Assembly (NCBI GenBank): GCA_016708465.1
Contig: JADJFT010000001.1
Span: 124,001 to 188,000 of the forward strand
DNA: 64,000 bases
Source: Rhodanobacteraceae bacterium
GTDB taxonomy: Bacteria > Pseudomonadota > Gammaproteobacteria > Xanthomonadales > Ahniellaceae
Direction of reading: 5' to 3'
Shown here piece by piece: positions 46,202-55,060 of the stretch; the stretch's first letter is position 1; each line of letters starts with the position of its first letter. The translations under genes were made by a program, and so were the position numbers. Below the pieces are notes generated by a model that was not told the origin of the DNA, searched no databases, and saw only the letters and a program-made list of their open reading frames with translations.

Positions 46202-47206
46202 TCATCCGGCCGGGGTTTTGGACTGTTCCCCGGCGATCTCACGAACCAGTCGTGGGACCAGATACCCCGGTAGCCGTTGCCTTAGCCGCGCGTGCAGGTT
46301 CTTACCCCGTGCATCATCGACTTCGAAATGTGCGGCACCCTGCACCCGATCGAGCAAATGCAGGTAGTAGGGCAAGACCCCAGCGGTAAACAACGCTTCA
46401 CTGAGTTCCGTCAAGACGTCGTCGTCGTCATTGACGCCGGCCAGCAGTACGCTCTGGTTGAGCAGGTGCACCCCGGCAGCGCGCAGTCGATCCAAGGATG
46501 CCACCACTGCGGCATCGATTTCGCGGGGGTGGTTTGCGTGCACGACCACGGCTACTGGCCAGGGCAGTCCACGCAGCCAGTCACTGAGGTCGGCATCGAC
46601 CCGTTCCGGCAGCACGATCGGCAGGCGAGTGTGGATGCGTAGTCGTTTCAGATGCGGGACGGTGCGTAACTGGTCGGTCAATTCACGCAATTTCGGGGTC
46701 GTCAGGGACCACGGATCGCCGCCGCTCAGCAGCACTTCGTGGATCGATGTGTCGGCGGCGACCACGGCGACGGCCGCGCGCCAATGCTCGCGTGCCGCCA
46801 GTTCTTCGCCATACGGGAAATGTCGGCGGAAGCAATAGCGGCAATGGATGGCGCAGCTGCCGGTGGTAATCAGCAGCGCCCGACCCTGATATTTGTGCAG
46901 TACGCCCGGTGCCTCACGGGCGGCCAGATCACCGACGGCATCGAGGTTAAATCCCGGCACGATGCGGTCCTCGTCGTCCAGCGGCAGGACCTGTCGCAGA
47001 AGCGGATCGCGGGCATCGCCGGGGCGCATCTTGGCGACATAGCCGCGCGGAACCCGCAGCGGAAAGGTGAGCCCACCCAAGGCCAGCGTTGGTGCGAGAT
47101 GGGCCAACCCGAGCATCGCCAGCAATTCGGCCGGATCAGTCACGGCTTCACGCCAAAGCTGCTGCCAGCCCTTGGGCTGCAAGGAAAGCGAGGTTGTCGG
47201 TATCAT
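46202..47206 (-). CDS. epmB: EF-P (R)-beta-lysylation enzyme EpmB (lysine 2,3-aminomutase-like)
   Basis: Radical SAM/PLP enzyme that makes (R)-beta-lysine for modification of EF-P. 334 residues from ATG 47206 (MIPTTSLSLQPKGWQQLWRE), the start typical of EpmB; the longer frame to 47317 would overlap efp. Contains GSCAIHCRYCFRRHFPYGE with the CxxxCxxC cluster, LSGGDPWS, and HTRLPIVLPERV. Divergent from its substrate gene efp, a known arrangement. I do not see epmA in the window. Confidence 0.94.
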   Translation of the reverse strand: MIPTTSLSLQPKGWQQLWREAVTDPAELLAMLGLAHLAPTLALGGLTFPLRVPRGYVAKMRPGDARDPLLRQVLPLDDEDRIVPGFNLDAVGDLAAREAPGVLHKYQGRALLITTGSCAIHCRYCFRRHFPYGEELAAREHWRAAVAVVAADTSIHEVLLSGGDPWSLTTPKLRELTDQLRTVPHLKRLRIHTRLPIVLPERVDADLSDWLRGLPWPVAVVVHANHPREIDAAVVASLDRLRAAGVHLLNQSVLLAGVNDDDDVLTELSEALFTAGVLPYYLHLLDRVQGAAHFEVDDARGKNLHARLRQRLPGYLVPRLVREIAGEQSKTPAG

Positions 47207-47220
47207 GCGCGCCCTGTCGC

Positions 47221-47237
47221 CGGACGCAGCGCGTCCG
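47221..47237. promoter_or_regulatory. Inverted repeat between epmB and efp
   Basis: cggacgc and gcgtccg with a 3-base spacer, a perfect 7-bp palindrome in the 103-base divergent promoter region. Could be an operator or an mRNA hairpin; no regulator is evident. Confidence 0.35.
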
Positions 47238-47309
47238 GACCTTCGGAATTTCTCGGGATTTCCCATTCTAGCTGCATTCCCGATGTGGCTCTTTGCACTG
47301 GAGCTTTGC

Positions 47310-47876
47310 ATGGCCACCTATGGCATGAACGACGTCAAGAACGGCATGAAGATCATCGTGGATAGCTATCCGTGCGTGATCACCGCCACCGAGTATGTGA
47401 AGCCGGGCAAGGGCCAGGCCTTTACCCGCGTCAAATACCGCAACATCAAGTCCGGCCGCGTCGTTGAAATGACGATGAAAGCCACCGATTCGCTGGAAGC
47501 GGCCGATGTGCTCGATACCGACATGGAATACCTCTACGGCGACGGCGAGTTCTGGCACTTCATGGACCCGACCAATCACGAGCAGGTCAGCGCTGATGCT
47601 TCTGCGATGACCGATGCGGTGAAATGGCTCAAGGGCAATGAGATGTGCATGGTGACGCTGTGGAATGGCGCGCCGTTGGTGGTGACGCCGCCGACCTACG
47701 TCGAACTGCAGATCGTCGAGACCGATCCGGGCGTGCGCGGTGATACCTCGGGTGGCGGCGGCAAGCCGGCCAAGCTTGAAACCGGTGCCGTCGTGCGGGT
47801 GCCGCTGTTCGTGCAGAACGGCGAGGTGCTGAAGTGCGATACCCGCACTGGCGAATACGTCTCGCGCGTCAAGTAA
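47310..47876 (+). CDS. efp: Translation elongation factor P
   Basis: Relieves ribosome stalling at polyproline. 188 residues from ATG 47310 (MATYGMNDVKNGMKIIVDSY). The modified lysine lies in VKPGKGQAF, fitting lysylation by the EpmB encoded next to it. The three barrel domains are complete, ending GEYVSRVK. The longer upstream frame is rejected. Confidence 0.97.
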   Translation: MATYGMNDVKNGMKIIVDSYPCVITATEYVKPGKGQAFTRVKYRNIKSGRVVEMTMKATDSLEAADVLDTDMEYLYGDGEFWHFMDPTNHEQVSADASAMTDAVKWLKGNEMCMVTLWNGAPLVVTPPTYVELQIVETDPGVRGDTSGGGGKPAKLETGAVVRVPLFVQNGEVLKCDTRTGEYVSRVK

Positions 47877-47895
47877 GACGTCACTGGGAACCCGC

Positions 47896-49221
47896 ATGGA
47901 CAAGGTCGCGATCGACTTGCTGATCGAAGCCGAGTGGGTGATTCCGGTGCAGCCGCACGGCGTGGTGCTGGAGGATTACGCCGTCGCGGTCGATCACGGA
48001 CGTATCGTCGCGCTGCTGCCCAGCGTCGACGCACGGCAGCGCTATGCGCCGCGCGAGACGGTGTCGCGGCCCGGGCATGCGTTGATCCCCGGTCTCGTCA
48101 ACAGTCATTGCCACTCGGCGATGGTGCTGATGCGCGGACTCGCCGATGACCTGCCACTGATGGCGTGGCTGCAGGACCACATCTGGCCGACCGAAGCAAA
48201 GTTCGTCGGCGCCGAAATGGTGGCGGATGGCACCTTGATCGCCGCAGCGGAGCTGCTCCGTGGCGGCGTCACTTGTGTCAACGAGATGTATTACTTTCCA
48301 GAGGTGGCTGCGGCGACGCTGAAGCGTGTCGGTCTGCGCGCCGCAGTGGGACTCACGGTCATTGAGTTTCCGACGGCCTGGGCCAGCCATGCCGATGAGT
48401 ACATCGACAAGGGCTTGGCACTCGCTGATGAACTCAAGCACGAGTCAATGCTACGTGCCTGCTGGGCACCGCATGCGCCATACACCGTGTCGGACGCCAG
48501 CTTTGAAAAGATCCGCATGTATTCGGACCAGCTCGATATTCCAGTGCATGTGCATCTGCACGAAACCGCATTTGAGGTTGCGGACGCGCTGCGTCAGCAC
48601 AAGGAGCGGCCGTTCTCACGCCTGAAGCGACTGGGTTTGGTGAACCGAAATTTGATTGCGGTGCACATGACGCAATTGACTGAGTCCGAAATCGCGCAAT
48701 GCGCGGAAGCCGGCGTCAGCATCGCCCACTGCCCGGAATCGAACCTTAAGCTTGCCAGTGGTTTTGCGCCGATCGAAGCACTGCGGCGCGCTGGGGTGAA
48801 CATTGCACTCGGTACCGATGGTGCAGCCAGTAACAACGACCTCGACCTGATCGGCGAGATGAAGACGGCGGCACAACTGGCCAAAGCGGTAGCGCAGGAT
48901 GCGGCCGCACTGGATGCCGCATCGGCCTTGCGTATGGCGACATTGGGCGGCGCACGTGCACTTGGCTGGGACGAGCGCATCGGCTCGATCGAAGTCGGCA
49001 AGGACGCTGATCTGACGCTGATCGCACTCGACGAGTTCGACACACTGCCGGTGTACCACCCGATTTCACACGTGGTCTACGCCAGCAATCGCCGCGATGT
49101 GCGCGATGTCTGGGTGCGTGGCGAACGCAAGCTTGATGGGGGTCGTCTCACCGGGTTCGATATCGAACGATTGGCTGCCACCGCACGCAGCTGGGGCGCA
49201 CGCATGCGCCGGAAGGAGTGA
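47896..49221 (+). CDS. mtaD: TRZ/ATZ-type amidohydrolase, probably 5-methylthioadenosine/S-adenosylhomocysteine deaminase
   Basis: 441 residues of the amidohydrolase superfamily. Metal ligands in SHCHSAM, HLHE and TDGAASNND, and the typical IGSIEVGKDADLTLI ending. In many proteobacteria this gene stands before ubiG, as here (one base before its start), and is annotated as MTA/SAH deaminase or a guanine-like deaminase. The substrate is inferred from family and context only. Confidence 0.85.
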   Translation: MDKVAIDLLIEAEWVIPVQPHGVVLEDYAVAVDHGRIVALLPSVDARQRYAPRETVSRPGHALIPGLVNSHCHSAMVLMRGLADDLPLMAWLQDHIWPTEAKFVGAEMVADGTLIAAAELLRGGVTCVNEMYYFPEVAAATLKRVGLRAAVGLTVIEFPTAWASHADEYIDKGLALADELKHESMLRACWAPHAPYTVSDASFEKIRMYSDQLDIPVHVHLHETAFEVADALRQHKERPFSRLKRLGLVNRNLIAVHMTQLTESEIAQCAEAGVSIAHCPESNLKLASGFAPIEALRRAGVNIALGTDGAASNNDLDLIGEMKTAAQLAKAVAQDAAALDAASALRMATLGGARALGWDERIGSIEVGKDADLTLIALDEFDTLPVYHPISHVVYASNRRDVRDVWVRGERKLDGGRLTGFDIERLAATARSWGARMRRKE

Positions 49222-49222
49222 T

Positions 49223-49927
49223 ATGCAGACGGCTGATCCGCAAGAAATCGCGAAATTCAATGAACAGGCACATCGCTGGTGGGACCCGAAAGGCCCATCG
49301 CGTGCATTGCATGAACTGAACCCACTGCGCCTTGCGTTCATGCGCGAACGCATCACGCTGAAGGGCGCGCGCGTACTCGATCTTGGCTGTGGCGGCGGCA
49401 TCCTGACGGAGGCGCTGGCGGCGGAAGGTGCCGATGTGCTTGGCATCGATGCCGCCGATCAGCAGATCGAGATCGCCCGATTGCATGCGCTCGAGTCGGG
49501 TTCGACGGCGCAGTACCGCCATGTTGATGCCGAACAACTTGCCGCCGACATGCCGAGTGCGTTCGACGCGATCTGTTGCATGGAAATGCTCGAACACGTC
49601 GAGGCGCCGGAGCGCGTGCTTGCGGCCGGCGCGACGCTATTGAAACCAGGCGGCTGCTTGTTTCTGTCGACGATCAACCGCAACGCACGCAGCTTCGCGC
49701 TCGCTATCGTCGCGGCTGAGCATCTGTTGCGGCTGTTGCCGAAAGGCACGCATCGGCATTCAATGTTCATCCGCCCGAGCGAACTCGCGGCCGGCTTGCG
49801 TGCGGCCGGATTCGAGCTGCGCACGCTCGAAGGCTTGCACTACGACCCATTCCGGCGCAAAGCTTGGCGTAACAGTGATGTCGGTGTGAACTATCTGGCG
49901 CACGCGGAGAAGTCCGTTGTCGGCTAG
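49223..49927 (+). CDS. ubiG: Ubiquinone biosynthesis O-methyltransferase UbiG
   Basis: SAM-dependent methyltransferase for both O-methylations of ubiquinone. 234 residues from ATG 49223 with ggaaggag. Motifs: FNEQAHRWWDPKGPSRALHE, SAM loop VLDLGCGGGILTE, MEMLEHV, and the end FRRKAWRNSDVGVNYLAHA. Overlaps gph by 11 bases. Confidence 0.96.
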   Translation: MQTADPQEIAKFNEQAHRWWDPKGPSRALHELNPLRLAFMRERITLKGARVLDLGCGGGILTEALAAEGADVLGIDAADQQIEIARLHALESGSTAQYRHVDAEQLAADMPSAFDAICCMEMLEHVEAPERVLAAGATLLKPGGCLFLSTINRNARSFALAIVAAEHLLRLLPKGTHRHSMFIRPSELAAGLRAAGFELRTLEGLHYDPFRRKAWRNSDVGVNYLAHAEKSVVG

Positions 49928-50573
49928 GACGCGTGCGCTGCTGTTCGACCTCGATGGCACCTTGCTCGACACTGCGCCGGACATGATCGCCGCAGCCAAC
50001 GCGCTGCGTGCTGATGAGGGACTGGATGCGCTGCCGCTGATGACCTTGCGCCCATTCGTATCGAAGGGTGGCCGCGCCATTTTGCGTGCGGCATTTCCGC
50101 ATCGCGATGAGGGTCAACGCGAGTCGTTGCTTCAGCCGTTTCTCGATCGCTATCGCGCGGCCATTGCGGTCGCGACACAGCCATTCGATGGCATCGTCGA
50201 CTTGATGACGGTGTGTCGTGTGCACGGCATCGCACTGGGGATCGTGACCAATAAACCGGGCTGGCTGACCGACGCGCTGCTGGATGCGCTCGATCTACGT
50301 CGCGAATTTGCGGCCATTGTCAGCGGCGATACCTTGGCTGACAAGAAGCCGCATCCAGCACCGGTCCTGCACGCGCTGAAGCAGCTCGCGGTGCCGCCCG
50401 CGGATGCGTGGATGTTCGGCGACGACCGTCGCGATATCGAAGCGGGCAGGGCCGCAGGCACGCGTACGATTGCGGCGGCGTTTGGGTACATCGATGCCGG
50501 CGATGATCCGCAGCTTTGGGGTGCCGATGTGCTCGTGCGCAATGCCCATGAACTGATCGCCCACTTGGACTGA
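49917..50573 (+). CDS. gph: HAD-family phosphoglycolate phosphatase
   Basis: Removes phosphate from 2-phosphoglycolate formed in DNA repair. 218 residues. HAD motifs: LFDLDGTLLDTA, VTNKP, and KPHPAPVL with GDDRRDIEAG. TTG start at 49917 overlaps ubiG; alternative starts are further inside the conserved region. Some sequences of this type are N-acetylmuramic acid 6-phosphate phosphatases (MupP), so the substrate is not certain. Confidence 0.88.
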   Translation: MSARTRALLFDLDGTLLDTAPDMIAAANALRADEGLDALPLMTLRPFVSKGGRAILRAAFPHRDEGQRESLLQPFLDRYRAAIAVATQPFDGIVDLMTVCRVHGIALGIVTNKPGWLTDALLDALDLRREFAAIVSGDTLADKKPHPAPVLHALKQLAVPPADAWMFGDDRRDIEAGRAAGTRTIAAAFGYIDAGDDPQLWGADVLVRNAHELIAHLD

Positions 50574-50578
50574 ACACG

Positions 50579-51337
50579 ATGGATGATTTTTCCATCGAAG
50601 CTGATGCTGCGGGGTTCTTTGCGAAGTGGGCGGAGGCCTGGCCAGCGGCGCGCAGTGCACAACTGTTTGCCTCGGAGGGTGAATGGCCGCGGTTGCGGGC
50701 ACGTATTGGCGTCTTGTTCGAGATTGGCGAAGCCTGCTGGGTGCTGCGTGACGCGACGGTGCGTGCGCATAAGTTGGCGTGGTGGAAGGATGAGTTGCGC
50801 CTGAATGGTGAGAGTCGCCCGCGCCATCCGCTGTTGCTGGCCACTCCAGGATTGAAGCTCTCGCCGCGAATGGCTGACTATGCGCTGCAATCGCTCGATG
50901 ATGCGACGCCTTCGAATGCGTCGGAGACGCTCGTGCGTATCCAGCGCTTGGCCGAGAACAGCGACGATGCAGCGGTTGTCGTGGCTACCGTTCAGATCTT
51001 GGCGGTCGCCATGTATTTGCTGGCCTTGCGCGAGGGTCAAGCGAGTGCATTTGCGCACGCGCCATTGGATCTGCGCGCACGCCATGGCGTCGCCGATGCG
51101 GAAACCGGCACCGTGTTGGGCGCGCTCGTGACAACACTCGCCTTGATCTGGCGCGACGAACTGCAAGCGCGTTATCGCCGCTTGCCGCGCGTCGAGTGGC
51201 ATGGTCAGCGCGGTTTGCGGGTGCTGCACCACGCAGCACTGCGTTTGATCGATGCGCTCGCGGCCGGACGCACGCTACCGGCGGTGAACTGGCGCAACAC
51301 CTTGACCGCTTGGTGGGCGGTCGCCGGAATGCATTGA
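50579..51337 (+). CDS. Squalene/phytoene synthase-like protein
   Basis: 252 residues. The segment AHKLAWWKDELRLNGESRPRHPLL resembles the trans-prenyl synthase family (squalene/phytoene synthase and NDUFAF6 relatives). The two aspartate-rich motifs of active enzymes are not clear, so catalysis is doubtful. It starts 5 bases after gph in the ubiG-gph cluster, an arrangement common in xanthomonads. Role unknown. Confidence 0.6.
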   Translation: MDDFSIEADAAGFFAKWAEAWPAARSAQLFASEGEWPRLRARIGVLFEIGEACWVLRDATVRAHKLAWWKDELRLNGESRPRHPLLLATPGLKLSPRMADYALQSLDDATPSNASETLVRIQRLAENSDDAAVVVATVQILAVAMYLLALREGQASAFAHAPLDLRARHGVADAETGTVLGALVTTLALIWRDELQARYRRLPRVEWHGQRGLRVLHHAALRLIDALAAGRTLPAVNWRNTLTAWWAVAGMH

Positions 51338-51461
51338 ACGGTTACACTGCGCAGCGATTTCCGGCGGCTTGACGTACCAATCACGCGTCCCCATTGAGCA
51401 TACGCCGCCGGCCACTCCGGAACCGTTGCCGCTCTGCGGCGCAGACCTTGAAGGAATTTGC

Positions 51462-52437
51462 ATGAGCACGACACCCGCTACGGCACGACTGTTGCCTGAC
51501 ATTGCCAACGAGGCACAGCCTGCCGTTGCCGGACTACTCGACTGGGTCGGCATGGGTGATATCGAATTGCCGGTGCGCGTGGCCGGACCGGACGGCACGC
51601 CGATCCACGCCCATGCGCGTATCACCGCCTACGTGAACCTGCAGAAGCCGGAAGCGCGCGGCATCCACATGTCGCGCCTGTACTTGCTGGTTGATCGCCT
51701 GCTCGGTGCAGAAGTGCTGACGCCGTGTTCGGTACGCAAGGTATTGCGTGAATTCGTTGATTCGCATGCCGATCTATCGAGTCGCGCATTGTTGCGCGTT
51801 GCCTTCGACTACATGGTTCGGCGTCCGGCTTTGGTCAGCGACAACAGCGGCTGGAAGTCTTACCCAGTGGTGATCTCCGGCCTGCTGGATCGGGGTCAAT
51901 TCACGATCGAGACTGCGTTCGAAGTGACTTATTCGAGCACTTGTCCGTGTTCGGCAGCGTTGGCGCGGCAGATCATCCAAGATCAGTTCAAGACCGACTT
52001 TTCCGCTGACGATGGGCTCGATTACGGACGTGTTTTGGCTTGGCTCGGGTCGGAGCAAGGTATCGTCGCAACGCCGCACAGCCAGCGTTCCGGTGCCGAA
52101 GTGCGCGTCCGCCTGATACCGAGTTTCGATTCGTTTCCGCTGGTCGCGCTGATCGATCGCATCGAAGGCGCTTTTGAAGACACCCGTGCAGACCGCTGTG
52201 AAGCGCGAAGACGAACAGGCCTTTGCACGCCTCAATGGCGAAAACCTGATGTTCTGCGAGGATGCGTCACGGCGCATGCAGAAGGCGCTCGACGGCGATG
52301 AACGTATCGCCGATTTCTGGGTCCGCGCCACGCATTACGAAAGCCTGCACCCGCACAATGCCGTCGCGATCGCCACGAAAGGCATCAGTAGCGGCTACAG
52401 CGCCGGCATGGACTGGGTCGGCGATCTCAAGCGCTGA
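51462..52437 (+). CDS. folE2: GTP cyclohydrolase FolE2, one-base frameshift
   Basis: Zinc-independent GTP cyclohydrolase for folate or queuosine. ATG 51462 with aaggaa. Motifs: LPDIANEAQPAVAG, VNLQKPEARGIHMSRLY, SSTCPCSAALARQ, and after the frame change KTPVQTAVKREDEQAFARLN and DFWVRATHYESLHPHNAVA. The change is in a tttt run near 52169-52173: GCTTTGAAG instead of GCTTTTGAAG gives EGALKTPVQ. Removing one T gives 325 codons, normal length. Confidence 0.92.
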
Positions 52438-52468
52438 ATTCAGCGATCGCCATCAGAAGCCGCGACAG

Positions 52469-53284
52469 TTAAGGCATCGGCCCGACAACGAGTTGTGGAT
52501 CGAGTCGGGTGTCGAACCAGTTCATGCCCCAGTGCAGGTGTGGGCCGGTGGCGCGGCCGGTGGCGCCGACTGCGCCGATGATGCTGCCTTGTTCGATGCG
52601 TTGATCGGGTTTTACGTCGATGCGGCTCATGTGCACGAAGACGCTGGAGAGACCGTGGCCGTGGTCGATGATGACGGTGCCACCGGTCAGGTACAGATCT
52701 TTTGCGACGAAGCTGACGATGCCGCCTGCGGGCGCATGGATTGGTGTGCCGGTGCCGACCGCGACATCGATGCCGTAATGCGGGTTCTTTGGCGTGCCGT
52801 TCAAAATACGCTGGCTGCCATAGACACCGCTGATGCGGCCGGTGTTCGGCCAGATGAAGCCAAAGCGATAGTCTTGGCGCGCATCGTCACGTTCGCGTGC
52901 GCGCGTGACCAGCGCCTGGTCGTTCGCGATGCGTGCGGCGATCTTTGCATTCGGGTTTACCGTCGATTCGGCCAGACCATTGACGCGCTCGATCGCGAAT
53001 TCGCGTGGCGTGATCGACAGTGTCAGTGTCTCGTCCGCTTGATCGGCATAGTGAATGCCGACCGCCGCCAGTCCAGTCACGTCGCGCCCTAGTCCGAACA
53101 GGAAACTGCCGTCCGGCGCAACCCGCAAGCGGCGGCCTTCGAAAGTGACTGTCGCGTCCGGCTCGGTCCGCCCGATGACCAAGGCCCCCGGTGTCGTCGT
53201 TGCCGGCAGTTCGGTGCGCTGCGATGCGGCATGCCCAGCCATCGAGATCATCGCCAACGCAGATGCGACGACCTTGGCGGTCAT
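52469..53284 (-). CDS. M23-family (LytM) peptidoglycan endopeptidase
   Basis: 271 residues from ATG 53284 with signal peptide MTAKVVASALAMISMAGHA. A beta-rich N-terminal domain (GRTEPDATVTFEGRRLRV) precedes the LytM domain with zinc ligands in NPHYGIDVA, VFVHMSRI and GPHLHWGMN. Acts in the periplasm on peptide crosslinks. Its start overlaps the pyrC stop by 4 bases, so it is co-transcribed with pyrC. Confidence 0.9.
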   Translation of the reverse strand: MTAKVVASALAMISMAGHAASQRTELPATTTPGALVIGRTEPDATVTFEGRRLRVAPDGSFLFGLGRDVTGLAAVGIHYADQADETLTLSITPREFAIERVNGLAESTVNPNAKIAARIANDQALVTRARERDDARQDYRFGFIWPNTGRISGVYGSQRILNGTPKNPHYGIDVAVGTGTPIHAPAGGIVSFVAKDLYLTGGTVIIDHGHGLSSVFVHMSRIDVKPDQRIEQGSIIGAVGATGRATGPHLHWGMNWFDTRLDPQLVVGPMP

Positions 53285-54624
53285 GCGGATGCGAACTCCA
53301 GGCGCATTGCCCGTGGTGTTTGATCGAAGCCGCCGTTGTGCCACACGCGGCGACCGTTCACGAAGGTCGAATGGATCGATGACCGAAAGGTCTCGCCCTC
53401 GAACGGCGACCAGCCGCAACGCGACAACGTATCCTCGCGGCGAACCTGCTGGACGCGGTTCGGATCGACCAGAACCAGATCGGCAAAGCCACCTTCGCGC
53501 AGAAAACCACGGTCCTGAATGCGGTAGCGCTTAGCCGCCGCATGCGCGAAGCGCTCGACCAGCGTGGTGATCGGAAAGTCGCCATCGAAGACGCGCTCCA
53601 GCGCACATTGCAGCGCATGTTGCACCAGCGGCAGGCCGGACGGCGCGGCCGCGTAATGCTGCGATTTCTCTTTCAGCGTATGCGGCGCATGATCGGTCGC
53701 GAGCACATCAAGTCGGCCTTCCGCCAGTGCACGCACGATCGCTTCGCGATCCGCCGCATGCTTGATCGCCGGATTGCACTTGATGAAGTTGCCGCGGCGC
53801 AAATAGTCACGACTGTCGAAATGCAGGAAGTGGACGCAAGTTTCGGCGGTAATGCGCTTGTGCTCGATCGGGCCGGGTTCGAACAGCGCCAGTTCGTCGG
53901 CGCTTGAAATATGCAGCACGTGCAGGCTGCTGCCATGACGTTGCGCCAGTTCGATCGCCAGTCGTGTCGACTTGATGCAGGCCTCGCGCGAACGCAGTTC
54001 CGGATGCAACTCGACCGGAATATCGTCGCCGTATCGAAGGCGCGCCTCGGCGACGTTGGCGTCGATGATCGGCGTGTCCTCGCAGTGGGTGATGAGCGTG
54101 CAGGGCGCCTCACGGAAGATCGCGTCCAGCGTTTCCGGGTTGTCCACCAGCATGTTGCCGGTGGATGCGCCCATGAACACTTTCAGGCCAGGCACGCGTG
54201 TTGGATCAAGCTTGCGAATTTCGCCGAGGTTGTCGTTGGTGGCGCCAAGATAGAAGCCGTAGTTTGCCGCTGAGACTTCGGCAGCACGGGTATATTTCGC
54301 TTCCAGCGTCTCGATGGTGACTGCGGGCGGGCGAGTGTTCGGCATTTCCATGTAACTGGTTATGCCACCGGCAATGGCGGCACGCGATTCGCTGGTGAGG
54401 TCGCCTTTATGCGTGAGCCCGGGTTCGCGAAAGTGCACTTGCGAGTCGATCATGCCGGGCAGTAACCAGAGGCCGCTGGCATCGACCACGGTTTCGTCGT
54501 CGGTGGCAGTCAGGCTGCGTTCGATCCGAACGATACGGCCATCGCGGACGCGCAAGTCGGCATGGAAGCTGCGGCCGTCGCTGACCAGCAGGGCGTTCGT
54601 GATCAACCAGCGCGGTTCGCTCAT
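53281..54624 (-). CDS. pyrC: Dihydroorotase PyrC
   Basis: Third step of pyrimidine synthesis, closing carbamoyl-aspartate to dihydroorotate. 447 residues of the class I type. Metal-site motifs: MIDSQVHFREPGLTHKGD, VLHISS, and DVLATDHAPHTLKEK. Length normal. Overlaps the M23 peptidase gene by 4 bases. Confidence 0.93.
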   Translation of the reverse strand: MSEPRWLITNALLVSDGRSFHADLRVRDGRIVRIERSLTATDDETVVDASGLWLLPGMIDSQVHFREPGLTHKGDLTSESRAAIAGGITSYMEMPNTRPPAVTIETLEAKYTRAAEVSAANYGFYLGATNDNLGEIRKLDPTRVPGLKVFMGASTGNMLVDNPETLDAIFREAPCTLITHCEDTPIIDANVAEARLRYGDDIPVELHPELRSREACIKSTRLAIELAQRHGSSLHVLHISSADELALFEPGPIEHKRITAETCVHFLHFDSRDYLRRGNFIKCNPAIKHAADREAIVRALAEGRLDVLATDHAPHTLKEKSQHYAAAPSGLPLVQHALQCALERVFDGDFPITTLVERFAHAAAKRYRIQDRGFLREGGFADLVLVDPNRVQQVRREDTLSRCGWSPFEGETFRSSIHSTFVNGRRVWHNGGFDQTPRAMRLEFASA

Positions 54625-54653
54625 GGAGGGCTCGATTCGTGGGACCTGCGATT

Positions 54654-54935
54654 CTAGCTGTCCGGCGCATCCGGCGGCGGATCAGCGGCCGGGTTGCGCG
54701 CCCAGAATCTCGCCGTGAAACGATCCGGAACCGGATCCATGCCGCCGTCGCACAGCGGTTGGCAGCGCAGCAAGCGCGTACTCGTCATCAAGCAGCCGCG
54801 AATGGCGCCGTGACGTTCGATCGCAGTCATCGCGTAATTCGAACAACTGGGATGAAAACGACAGCGCTGACCGAGCAGTGGACTCAGGAAGCGCTTGTAG
54901 CCCTGCAGCAACTTGATCAAGATTCGATGAAGCAT
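54654..54935 (-). CDS. yidD: Membrane protein insertion efficiency factor YidD
   Basis: Small inner-membrane-associated protein that helps YidC. 93 residues with LQGYKRFLSPLLGQRCRFHPSCSNYAMTAI, the family signature with three Cys, and a short C-terminal extension. Usually next to rnpA-yidC, but here it stands alone between pyrC and dksA. Start 54935. Confidence 0.93.
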   Translation of the reverse strand: MLHRILIKLLQGYKRFLSPLLGQRCRFHPSCSNYAMTAIERHGAIRGCLMTSTRLLRCQPLCDGGMDPVPDRFTARFWARNPAADPPPDAPDS

Positions 54936-55060
54936 GCGAACATGCTAGCGGGCGCGCCGCGGTTGTGAGTGGTCCCAGCATCGGCTATAAAGCGCCCCCT
55001 TTAGAGTGTCGGGTTTTCCGGCACTCCGGTTGCAAGCAACAGGTTGGAGGTTGTCCGATC

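Noticed and set aside
46202..47317. 371-residue version of EpmB
   Set aside because: Would start inside efp on the opposite strand; homologs begin near the MIPTTS start at 47206.
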